Shown piece by piece: positions 1 to 4,854 of a stretch of 5,626 bases of DNA; position 1 is the stretch's first letter, and every line of letters starts with the position of its first letter. Location of the stretch: the NCBI GenBank assembly GCA_025964075.1, contig JAOPZQ010000619.1:1-5626 (forward strand), given 5' to 3'. This DNA is from Solirubrobacterales bacterium. Its GTDB lineage: Bacteria > Actinomycetota > Thermoleophilia > Solirubrobacterales > Solirubrobacteraceae. Both the position numbers and the translations under genes were made by a program. The notes below the pieces were generated by a model, which saw only the letters and a program-made list of their open reading frames with translations, was not told the origin of the DNA and did no database searches.

Positions 1-123
1 CGCTCGCGGCTCGTCCTTTGCGAGAGCCGGTGTCACGGCGTCAGCGTTCTCGCATCCACCCGGAAGCAGCAGCGGGCTCAGCGTCCCGCGGGAACGTGTC
101 CCAGCATGGGCAGCGCGGCGATG

Positions 124-157
124 AGCGGGCGGCGGCGGTTGTCCGCCGCCGCCCGCT
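124..157 (-). terminator. GC-rich perfect hairpin, probable terminator of the haloperoxidase gene
   Basis: Positions 125-138 and 143-156 are perfectly complementary (14 bp, all G/C) around a 4-nt loop at 139-142, and A124/T157 extends the stem to 15 bp. On the minus strand the stem begins 19 nt after the haloperoxidase stop codon (177-179). No T-tract follows on either strand, so this would be the U-poor hairpin type often proposed for high-GC actinobacteria. The hairpin is certain as a sequence structure; its terminator role is inferred from position. Positions 1-123 show no convincing gene. Confidence 0.55.
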
Positions 158-176
158 TCAGGCATCGCCAGACGCG

Positions 177-1469
177 TCAGTGTGCGAGCGCGTGCCGTGC
201 CAGGAGATCGTGCTGGAGGACGAAGTCGGCGATGTCGTGCCCGAGGTCCTCGCCCGCGACTTGGTCGGTGCGGGTGTGGTTTCCGTTGTAGATGCGGCTG
301 ACGCTCGCCTCCTCGGCCGCTTCGGAGAAGCTGACGAACGGCCGCTCGATGCCCGGCAGGGCGGGCGACGTCACGGTGAATGGGACGTCGTTTCCGTAGA
401 TCGCCGCCAGCACTGTCGCTCCGGCGGCGCTGATCGTGCCGTGTGCGCCGGGGTATGCCGGATCCGCTGCCGTTGCCGAGAGCGGTGTCCAGTTCGGGTC
501 GGCTGCGGTGTCGGGGTTGCCGTCGGTGTCTGCGGTGCGGATCGCCGTCACGGGGCGCCACAGTCGGTAGGTGTACTTCGCGTCGTAGAAGGCGATCACC
601 GAGTCCGCGAACGTGAGGTTCAGGGCTGCGAACGTGCGGGCGGCCTGCGACAGCGTGCTGTGGCGCTCGAGCGCGGCGCTCTGGGCGATGCGGTTCCAGG
701 TCGCCCAGATCGGCGGGTTCCAGAACAGGCCGATCTGCGTCTGGTCCGGCGTTCGCGTCGAGCCCTGCGCCGCGCCGAGGGTCTTGACCTCGTTGACCGC
801 GGCGGCGTACTTCGGGCTCGTGAGCGCCGGAGGGGGCGGGGGCTGGTACTGGTCGGCGTGGCGAAGCGCGAACGGCTTCACGAATCGCCAGTGGGTGAAC
901 ACGGGCTGGGCGAATATCGGCGGCGTGAGCTGGTAGTCGCCGGGATTGGTGCCGGGTTGGAAGGGGATGAGCGGGGCGCTCGAGCCGTCGTTTGCCCGCT
1001 GCGCCAGGATCTGGCGTGCGACGAGCGCGCCGATCCGGATGCCCTTGGCCTTGTGGTGGCCGGATGGCACGTGCGCCACCAGTCCGGCGTATTCCTGGTC
1101 GATCGAGGGCTGGAGCCCGGGGTAGAGCTCGACGAGCGTGTCGTGCGCAGCGGTGTCCGCCGCCGCGGCGAGCGACGCGCGCCCCGGGCCGTGGATGGTC
1201 GTGAGGTAGGGCGCCGCGCTGTGGTCGATCGAGACGATCGCGTCGTAGATCGCGGCGTGCATGATCGCCAGCTCGTAGGTGGGCTGGACGGTGGCAGGCT
1301 GGCTGCCCGGTGTGGCCTGAATGCCGAGCAGGAACTGGTTCCATTCGACAACGAGGTTTGGGGTCGAGCTCGACGCGTGCGCACCGGTCGCCACCGCGCG
1401 GCTCGTGGCGGGCAGCGCTGCCGCCATAACGGCGACGGCAAGCAGAAGGGCTACTACGGCACGTTTCAC
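177..1469 (-). CDS. Secreted vanadium-dependent haloperoxidase / PAP2-superfamily enzyme
   Basis: A 430-aa protein. The GTG start at 1469 is set by a GGAGG (1477-1481) 7 nt upstream and by the signal peptide that begins there (KR, hydrophobic stretch at residues about 4-20, Ala-rich cleavage area near 25-30). The C-terminal half carries the three motifs of the vanadium haloperoxidase/acid phosphatase fold: KxxxxxxRP (K298, R305, P306), a PxxH motif (PGAH, H343) and SRxxxxxH (S391, R392, H398). In characterised enzymes H398's equivalent bonds vanadate and H343's equivalent is the acid/base residue. Family members oxidise halides with peroxide or hydrolyse phosphate esters; sequence alone does not decide which. 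The second motif reads PGAH rather than the textbook PSGH, so the Ser that contacts vanadate is Gly. Export is expected. It has its own promoter (1582-1610) with a BlaI-type operator inside it, about 200 bp downstream of the M56 gene on the same strand. Confidence 0.87.
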   Translation of the reverse strand: MKRAVVALLLAVAVMAAALPATSRAVATGAHASSSTPNLVVEWNQFLLGIQATPGSQPATVQPTYELAIMHAAIYDAIVSIDHSAAPYLTTIHGPGRASLAAAADTAAHDTLVELYPGLQPSIDQEYAGLVAHVPSGHHKAKGIRIGALVARQILAQRANDGSSAPLIPFQPGTNPGDYQLTPPIFAQPVFTHWRFVKPFALRHADQYQPPPPPALTSPKYAAAVNEVKTLGAAQGSTRTPDQTQIGLFWNPPIWATWNRIAQSAALERHSTLSQAARTFAALNLTFADSVIAFYDAKYTYRLWRPVTAIRTADTDGNPDTAADPNWTPLSATAADPAYPGAHGTISAAGATVLAAIYGNDVPFTVTSPALPGIERPFVSFSEAAEEASVSRIYNGNHTRTDQVAGEDLGHDIADFVLQHDLLARHALAH

Positions 1470-1572
1470 GATGCGTCCTCCGAGGGTCGTGCAGGGTGGA
1501 TGGGCCGGGAGCGGCACGCGCGTGGTGATCCAACGAAACGCGCGCCGCCCAGCCGGCGGGAGCGGGGAACAA

Positions 1573-1592
1573 CGTAGTGCCATAGTACTACG
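1573..1592. repeat. Inverted repeat overlapping the -10 region of the haloperoxidase promoter
   Basis: CGTAGT (1573-1578) and ACTACG (1587-1592) are perfect inverted copies separated by 8 nt, with the -10 box and the expected transcription start between or beside them. The right arm is shared with the left half of the operator at 1586-1602, so this stretch offers three ACTAC/GTAG-type half-sites in a row. It may let a second repressor dimer bind cooperatively, or be a by-product of the operator half-sites. Confidence 0.45.
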
Positions 1593-1610
1593 CACCGTCG
1601 TAGATCTCAA
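1582..1610 (-). promoter_or_regulatory. Promoter of the haloperoxidase gene
   Basis: On the minus strand a -35 box TTGAGA (1610-1605; 5 of 6 to TTGACA) is followed by exactly 17 nt and a -10 box TACTAT (1587-1582; 4 of 6 to TATAAT). Transcription would start near 1575, giving a leader of about 105 nt before the GTG at 1469. The leader includes the GGAGG ribosome site and a short GC stem near 1540-1556. The spacer is almost entirely filled by the operator at 1586-1602, so a bound repressor would block RNA polymerase directly. This is the best sigma-70-like promoter in the window; activity is inferred. Confidence 0.65.
1586..1602. promoter_or_regulatory. Putative BlaI-type operator in front of the haloperoxidase gene
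   Basis: TACTACGCACCGTCGTA is a 17-bp imperfect palindrome (6 of 8 arm positions pair) with half-sites TACTAC and GTCGTA, resembling the TACTACA/TGTAGTA half-sites of staphylococcal bla/mec operators. It matches the site at 3077-3093 and the site at 4220-4236 at 13 of 17 positions each, and the reverse complement of 3029-3045 at 12 of 17. Read toward the gene it is preceded by GATC, giving ATCTACGA, the same octamer as in two of the other sites. It occupies the spacer of the promoter. Confidence 0.68.
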
Positions 1611-1671
1611 CCGGGACCCATCGAGCGCGTGGAGGTCTTGGGCTGTGTCGGCTGGTCCGAGTCGGCGCGGT

Positions 1672-2649
1672 CTAGGCGCCGGACACGGCGGACGCCCGCC
1701 GCGGCGACCGGCGGTGGAAGGCGTGGGCGCCCAGGACGACAGCGGCTGGCAGTAGCGCGAGCACGAGCATGCATGGCTGCGAGGACAGCACCGGGAGGTT
1801 GAAGGTGGCGTGCGCAGCCGCCGCGGCGCTCGCACGCCAGACGAGGACGACGAGGCCGCAGAGCGCCGCGAGCGAAACGGCGATGAGCGCCGACGGAAGT
1901 CGCCAGCCCGGCGGGTGCCCGAGCAGCGAGTCGACGCGCTCGTTCGATATCCCGGCTGCCCCCGCCGGGGTGGCGGCATCGAACGCGAGCAGAGCGGCCG
2001 CGAGCGGTCCCCGCTCCCCCGCGCTCGCCCGAACGGCGGCCTCGTCGGCCTTCTGCTCGGCGAGCTCCTCGTAGCGCTCTCCGAGCGGGCGCAGAGCGGG
2101 CAGGAAGAACAGCGCCTTGGTCAGCAGGCGCCCGCACGCGAACCGGAGCGGGTCGCGGGTCGAGCCGTGGCGGTACTCGTGCGAGAGCACGGCCTCCAGC
2201 TCCGCCGCTGAGAGAAGCTCGAGCGCTCCCCGCGAGATGTAGACACTCGGGCGCAAGTACCCGGCGCAGAACGCTTGTGGGGTCGCGTCGTCGATCACGG
2301 CCACCCCCGGATGCCCCGGTAGCGGGCCGAGCACCGGGATGCCCCTGGCCAAGCTGCGATCGGCCCGCAGCTGGGTCCACGTGCCGCGCACCATGATCGC
2401 CAGCACCACGGCCCCGAGGCCGGCGAGCGCCAGAAGTACCCCGGCGGCGACGTTCACCGCGGGATAGGTGAACTGCTGGCCCGCGATGACGATCTGGTGG
2501 GTCCCCCGAGAGGCGCGGTGGACGGAGCCCACCGCCGTTACGACGGCCGCAGTCGTCGCCGCGAGGCCGACGGCGCCGAGCGCAACCTGCGACCGAAAGA
2601 CGAGCCGGTCGCGGTCCCGCGCGCGGAGGCTGTCAGCTCTTGCGGGCAA
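1672..2649 (-). CDS. M56-family (BlaR1-like) membrane metallopeptidase without sensor domain
   Basis: A 325-aa integral membrane protease of the M56 family, the expected signal-transducing partner of the adjacent BlaI-like repressor. Zinc-site motif HEYRH at residues 157-161 (H157, E158, H161), and a downstream EQKAD whose E198 is placed like the third zinc ligand of M56 proteins. The stretch before it (AFCAGYLRPSVYISRG, 126-141) is typical of M56/M48 proteases. Hydrophobic segments lie near 20-42, 61-88, 252-273 and 289-311, with a weaker one near 175-188. It ends after the last span, with no C-terminal penicillin-binding sensor domain as in BlaR1, so the inducing signal cannot be assumed to be a beta-lactam. 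The only upstream start in frame is TTG at 2649, overlapping the repressor gene by 17 nt and lacking a clear ribosome site, which suggests translational coupling. The exact start is less certain than the family. Confidence 0.88.
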   Translation of the reverse strand: MPARADSLRARDRDRLVFRSQVALGAVGLAATTAAVVTAVGSVHRASRGTHQIVIAGQQFTYPAVNVAAGVLLALAGLGAVVLAIMVRGTWTQLRADRSLARGIPVLGPLPGHPGVAVIDDATPQAFCAGYLRPSVYISRGALELLSAAELEAVLSHEYRHGSTRDPLRFACGRLLTKALFFLPALRPLGERYEELAEQKADEAAVRASAGERGPLAAALLAFDAATPAGAAGISNERVDSLLGHPPGWRLPSALIAVSLAALCGLVVLVWRASAAAAAHATFNLPVLSSQPCMLVLALLPAAVVLGAHAFHRRSPRRASAVSGA

Positions 2650-3028
2650 GGCGCTGAAGCTGTCGGCGGCGTTCGGGATCGAGCTCGGCCATCTGCCGGG
2701 CGAAGTGACCGAGCGCCACCTCGCCGTACTGCTCGACCAGTTCGCTCACTCCGGCCCCAGCCCTGAGGTCGGCGTACTCCTCGCGCGAATGGAGCGGGCG
2801 ATAGAAGTCGGTCTTGCCCTCGCGCCGACGGGTCAGCAGGCCCTTGCTGTAAAGCCGCCGCATGATCGTCATGTAGGTGGTGTACGCGCGGGGGCTCTTC
2901 GTTCGCTTGTTGAGCACATCGTTGATCTCCCGGACCGTGACCTCGTCCTTGCCCGAGTCCCACACACCTCCCATGACCTCCGCCTCGAGCTCGTGCAGGG
3001 GAGGCGGGATGTTGGCTTTCACGCTCAT
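2633..3028 (-). CDS. BlaI/MecI/CopY-family transcriptional repressor
   Basis: A 131-aa winged-helix repressor of normal family length. Seen: the N-terminal helix pattern LHELEAEVMGGVW (11-23), VREINDVLN (32-40), the recognition-helix region RAYTTYMTIMRRLYSKGLL (47-65) and the wing TRRREGKTDFYRP (66-78), followed by a C-terminal helical dimerisation region. Family members bind palindromic operators as dimers and release them when cleaved after M56 protease signalling. The Asn-Phe bond cleaved in staphylococcal BlaI/MecI near residue 101 has no obvious counterpart (sequence there is VEQYGEVALGHF), so inactivation may use another site. The ATG at 3028 is chosen because the conserved domain begins just after it; there is no Shine-Dalgarno, and an operator (3029-3045) abuts the start codon, implying autorepression. 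Its stop overlaps the M56 start, forming a two-gene operon. Confidence 0.95.
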   Translation of the reverse strand: MSVKANIPPPLHELEAEVMGGVWDSGKDEVTVREINDVLNKRTKSPRAYTTYMTIMRRLYSKGLLTRRREGKTDFYRPLHSREEYADLRAGAGVSELVEQYGEVALGHFARQMAELDPERRRQLQRLARKS

Positions 3029-3045
3029 TACGACACAGTGTAGTG
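3029..3045. promoter_or_regulatory. Putative BlaI-type operator abutting the repressor start codon
   Basis: TACGACACAGTGTAGTG is a 17-bp palindrome with 6 of 8 arm positions pairing and half-sites TACGAC and GTAGTG. It ends directly against the ATG of the BlaI-like gene (3026-3028). In the repressor's orientation it is preceded by GATC, as at two other sites, and contains TACACT (3042-3037), a TAnnnT-type -10 box ending 8 nt before the ATG. That spacing would fit a leaderless transcript. Binding here would repress blaI and the M56 gene. Promoter and leaderless status are inferred. Confidence 0.68.
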
Positions 3046-3070
3046 GATCCGGCGCTCGGCCTGCTAGCGT

Positions 3071-3099
3071 TGTATCTACGATGCCCCGTAGTAGGTCAA
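3071..3099 (-). promoter_or_regulatory. Alternative promoter for the repressor gene, with operator as spacer
   Basis: On the minus strand TTGACC (3099-3094; 5 of 6 to the -35 consensus) is followed by a 17-nt spacer that is exactly the operator at 3077-3093, then GATACA (3076-3071; 3 of 6 to the -10 consensus). The layout mirrors the haloperoxidase promoter. The start would fall near 3064, giving a leader of about 35 nt that lacks a ribosome site. The weak -10 makes this less secure than the haloperoxidase promoter, and the TACACT box at 3042-3037 competes with it. Confidence 0.35.
3077..3093. promoter_or_regulatory. Putative BlaI-type operator overlapping the small membrane protein start
   Basis: TACGATGCCCCGTAGTA, 17 bp, half-sites TACGAT and GTAGTA, 5 of 8 arm positions pairing. 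It matches 14 of 17 positions of the site at 4220-4236 and 13 of 17 of the haloperoxidase site, and is preceded by ATC. The ATG of the downstream small protein (3081-3083) lies inside it, so the first codons are constrained by operator sequence. With 3029-3045 it makes a two-operator divergent control region. Confidence 0.65.
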
Positions 3100-3254
3100 C
3101 AGACGTTGAGGACACAGGCCGGTCGATCCGTTCCGCCCTCGAGGACGCCGCCGACCAAGCGCGGCTGCGCGGCAGGCTCGTTCGCTGCGCACTGATCGTC
3201 CTGGGTGCCGCACTCGGCCTGTTGGGCGTGCTCCTGCTCGGCGGCGCGACGTGA
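3081..3254 (+). CDS. 57-aa single-span membrane protein of unknown function
   Basis: A small protein with a charged, polar N-terminal half (residues 1-33, including DVEDTGR and EDAADQARLRGR) and one hydrophobic span at about 34-54 (VRCALIVLGAALGLLGVLLLG) ending three residues from the C-terminus, so probably a C-terminally anchored protein. I do not recognise a family. Support for it being real: third codon positions become strongly G/C after the first dozen codons, the reading frame ends in a GTGA overlap with the next gene, and it sits just downstream of a divergent regulatory region. ATG 3081 is the only usable start; no ATG, GTG or TTG occurs in frame until the span. There is no Shine-Dalgarno and the ATG lies inside an operator, so translation would be from a leaderless or very short mRNA (a TAGCGT box at 3065-3070 is a possible -10). 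The early low-GC3 codons reflect the operator. It may partner the multi-span protein that follows. Confidence 0.65.
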   Translation: MPRSRSTDVEDTGRSIRSALEDAADQARLRGRLVRCALIVLGAALGLLGVLLLGGAT

Positions 3255-4249
3255 GCACGCTTGCGTCTCGCGTCGGACCGGTCGCGCTGGCGGTCATCGC
3301 AGGCTTCCTCGCGCTCCCGGCGCTCGCCGGCGTTCCGCAGCGGCTTGCCGCGGGCTGCGGCCGCTGGATCGCGATCGGAGCGCTCTTCGAGGTGCTCTCC
3401 GCCGCCGGTTTTGTCGTTGCGTTCAGCCTCAGCTTCGGCAGCGGGAGCGCCCGGAGGGCGAGCTGCCGGATGGGTCTGCGCGTCCTGGCCCTCGCCACCG
3501 TCGTCCCGGGTGGGGCCTTGCTCGGGCCCGCGCTCGGGGCCCGGATCACGGACGGTCGACGTGGTCGCGTCGCGACTCGCGCGCTCGCGTTCATCTTGCT
3601 CACGAACATGCCGGATGCGGTGGCGCTCGCCGCCGTCGGCGTCGCCCTGCGGATGCACCTGCTCTCCGGGCCGCGCTCGGCGGGGCTGACGCTCGTGCCC
3701 GCCGCGCTTGCCGCCGTACTCCTCATCGGAGTTGCGTCGCTGCCCTTCTGGCTGCGCGCGCGACCGGAGCGCCCGCGGCACACGCTCGGGCGCCGGCTCG
3801 CCCGAGCCGGCGACGGGCTGCGTGAAGGAGTGACGGCGGCCCAGGCGCTCCTCGACCCGCGCGACTGGAGGTTGGTCGGCCCGCTCGCCTACTACGCCTT
3901 TGACAACGCCGTGCTCTGGGCGGCATTCCGCGCGTTTGGCCACAGCCCTCCGCTCGGGGTCATCGCGATGGCGTACGTGATCGGCCAGCTCGGCAGCCTA
4001 CTTCCCGTGCCCGGGGGCATCGGAGGCGCCGAGGCGGGCCTGATCGGCACGCTCGTGCTCTACGGGACCGCCGCGGGGCCCGCGACCGCGGCCGTGCTCG
4101 TCTACCGAGCGATCACGCTCGCCGTGCCGCTGGCCCTCGGAGCCGGCGCGAGCGTCCGCCGTCGCCGGCCGACCCCCGCGAGCGGCCCGAGCCCGATCGC
4201 CGCGCCCGCGGGAAGGATCTACGATGCTCCGTCGTCTTACGGTGTGTAG
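3251..4249 (+). CDS. LPG-synthase-TM / UPF0104 (YbhN-like) integral membrane protein
   Basis: A 332-aa polytopic protein with about eight hydrophobic segments (roughly 8-28, 38-60, 76-97, 108-134, 144-168, 207-229, 233-256, 263-300). The family call rests on residues 240-290: a GQLGSLLPVPGGIGGAEAGL stretch (245-264), then a Gly/Ala-rich helix and a conserved-looking Arg (R286). This PGGIGxxE pattern is typical of the transmembrane region of lysylphosphatidylglycerol synthases and UPF0104 proteins. Known members include the flippase half of MprF; stand-alone ones are usually of unknown substrate. No aminoacyl-transferase domain is present, so it is more likely a lipid-handling or flippase-like protein than a synthase. 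The GTG start at 3251 overlaps the previous stop by 4 nt (GTGA) without a ribosome site, implying coupled translation. Its last codons (about 4217-4249) contain the operators for the next gene, and the C-terminal tail after residue 300 is a basic, Pro/Ala-rich extension. Confidence 0.82.
   Translation: MSTLASRVGPVALAVIAGFLALPALAGVPQRLAAGCGRWIAIGALFEVLSAAGFVVAFSLSFGSGSARRASCRMGLRVLALATVVPGGALLGPALGARITDGRRGRVATRALAFILLTNMPDAVALAAVGVALRMHLLSGPRSAGLTLVPAALAAVLLIGVASLPFWLRARPERPRHTLGRRLARAGDGLREGVTAAQALLDPRDWRLVGPLAYYAFDNAVLWAAFRAFGHSPPLGVIAMAYVIGQLGSLLPVPGGIGGAEAGLIGTLVLYGTAAGPATAAVLVYRAITLAVPLALGAGASVRRRRPTPASGPSPIAAPAGRIYDAPSSYGV
4220..4236. promoter_or_regulatory. Putative BlaI-type operator upstream of the COG4315 gene
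   Basis: TACGATGCTCCGTCGTC, 17 bp, preceded by GATC. It matches the site at 3077-3093 at 14 of 17 positions and the haloperoxidase operator at 13 of 17, in the same orientation relative to its downstream gene. It lies inside the 3' end of the UPF0104 coding sequence, 75 nt before the next ATG, suggesting that the COG4315 gene has its own regulated promoter. In the position equivalent to the haloperoxidase promoter the boxes would be GAAGGA and TCTTAC, which are weak, so the promoter itself is not confidently placed. Confidence 0.6.
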
Positions 4250-4251
4250 TT
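4235..4251. promoter_or_regulatory. Weaker second operator-like site upstream of the COG4315 gene
   Basis: TCTTACGGTGTGTAGTT keeps the half-site pattern (CTTAC ... GTAGT) but matches the haloperoxidase operator at only 9 of 17 positions. It overlaps the stronger site at 4220-4236 by 2 nt and spans the UPF0104 stop codon (4247-4249). It could be a secondary site giving cooperative binding, or chance similarity. Confidence 0.35.
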
Positions 4252-4311
4252 GATAGTTCTGGCGGAGCCGCTGGGCCGCCTCGATCCACACACCACAGGA
4301 GCTGCACTCAC

Positions 4312-4854
4312 ATGAAACGCTTCATCCCAGTCTTTGTCATCGCCGCGATCGCGGCGCTCGTCATCGCGCTCCCGAGCGGCGGAACCAACAAGACCCACAA
4401 GACCGCCCAGCCCGGGGCGCAAACCGGCGCCCAGACCGGCGGCGGCCCTTACGGGGGCGGCCGTGCGGTTGCGGCGCCCCCGACCGCCGCCAACTCGGCC
4501 ATCGGCATCCGCTCGACTCCGCTCGGGAAGATCCTCGTCGACGCCAAGGGCCGCACCCTCTACCTGTTCGAGGCCGACAAGACCGACATCAGCAACTGCA
4601 CGGGCCCCTGCCTCAGCATCTGGCCGGCCCTGACCCCGAACGGGACGCCGAAGGCTGACGCCGGAGTCCTCGCCGCCGAGATCGGCACGACCTCGACGAC
4701 CGGCGGCAAGCGGCAGGTGACCTACAACCACCACCCGCTCTACTACTACGCCGGCGATCAGAAGGCCGGCGACACCACCGGCCAGGGCTTGAAGCAGTTC
4801 GGCGCCGAGTGGTACGTGCTCGCCGCGACCGGCATCAAGATCGACAATGGCTAG
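4312..4854 (+). CDS. Secreted COG4315-type protein with two Yx(FWY)xxD repeats
   Basis: A 180-aa exported protein of the COG4315 / PF03640 group (secreted repeat of unknown function, often annotated as predicted lipoprotein). Residues 1-20 are a Sec-type signal or anchor (MKRF then a long Ala/Ile/Val stretch). Residues 21-62 are a low-complexity Gly/Gln/Thr/Ala linker. The conserved part begins near 66. Two copies of the family motif are visible: YLFEAD (84-89), followed by a two-cysteine segment NCTGPCLSIWPAL (C96, C100), and YYYAGD (144-149), followed by the usual G..GQG..FG..WYVL ending (155-170). No Cys follows the signal segment, so unlike many relatives it is probably not lipidated. ATG 4312 is supported by AGGAG (4297-4301), 10 nt upstream. 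BlaI-type operators lie 60-92 nt upstream. Its biochemical role is unknown; the two cysteines might form a disulfide outside the cell. Confidence 0.85.
   Translation: MKRFIPVFVIAAIAALVIALPSGGTNKTHKTAQPGAQTGAQTGGGPYGGGRAVAAPPTAANSAIGIRSTPLGKILVDAKGRTLYLFEADKTDISNCTGPCLSIWPALTPNGTPKADAGVLAAEIGTTSTTGGKRQVTYNHHPLYYYAGDQKAGDTTGQGLKQFGAEWYVLAATGIKIDNG

Noticed and set aside
2..124. A possible C-terminal fragment of a plus-strand gene ending in TGA at 122-124, just before the hairpin.
   Set aside because: Third codon positions are only about two-thirds G/C, much lower than in the confident genes, and the peptide has no recognisable pattern.
1055..1066. A PSGH sequence in the haloperoxidase (residues 135-138), identical to the canonical motif 2.
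   Set aside because: It lies about 160 residues before the KxxxxxxRP motif, in the N-terminal helical part, so it cannot be the active-site motif. PGAH at 340-343 is in the correct order and spacing.
1451..1469. TACTACG half-site next to the haloperoxidase start codon.
   Set aside because: There is no matching second half-site, and the bases encode the start of the signal peptide (antisense of VVARF-type codons).
18..1577. A 519-codon open frame on the plus strand.
   Set aside because: It is antisense to the haloperoxidase gene, whose motifs, signal peptide and ribosome site are convincing. The plus-strand translation is Arg/Gly-rich without domains, as expected from a shadow frame in GC-rich DNA.
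3076..3943. Long minus-strand open frames opposite the UPF0104 gene, and an N-terminal extension of the repressor through them.
   Set aside because: The translation upstream of residue 1 of the repressor is charged low-complexity shadow sequence, the repressor domain begins right after ATG 3028, and the plus strand has a good membrane protein there.
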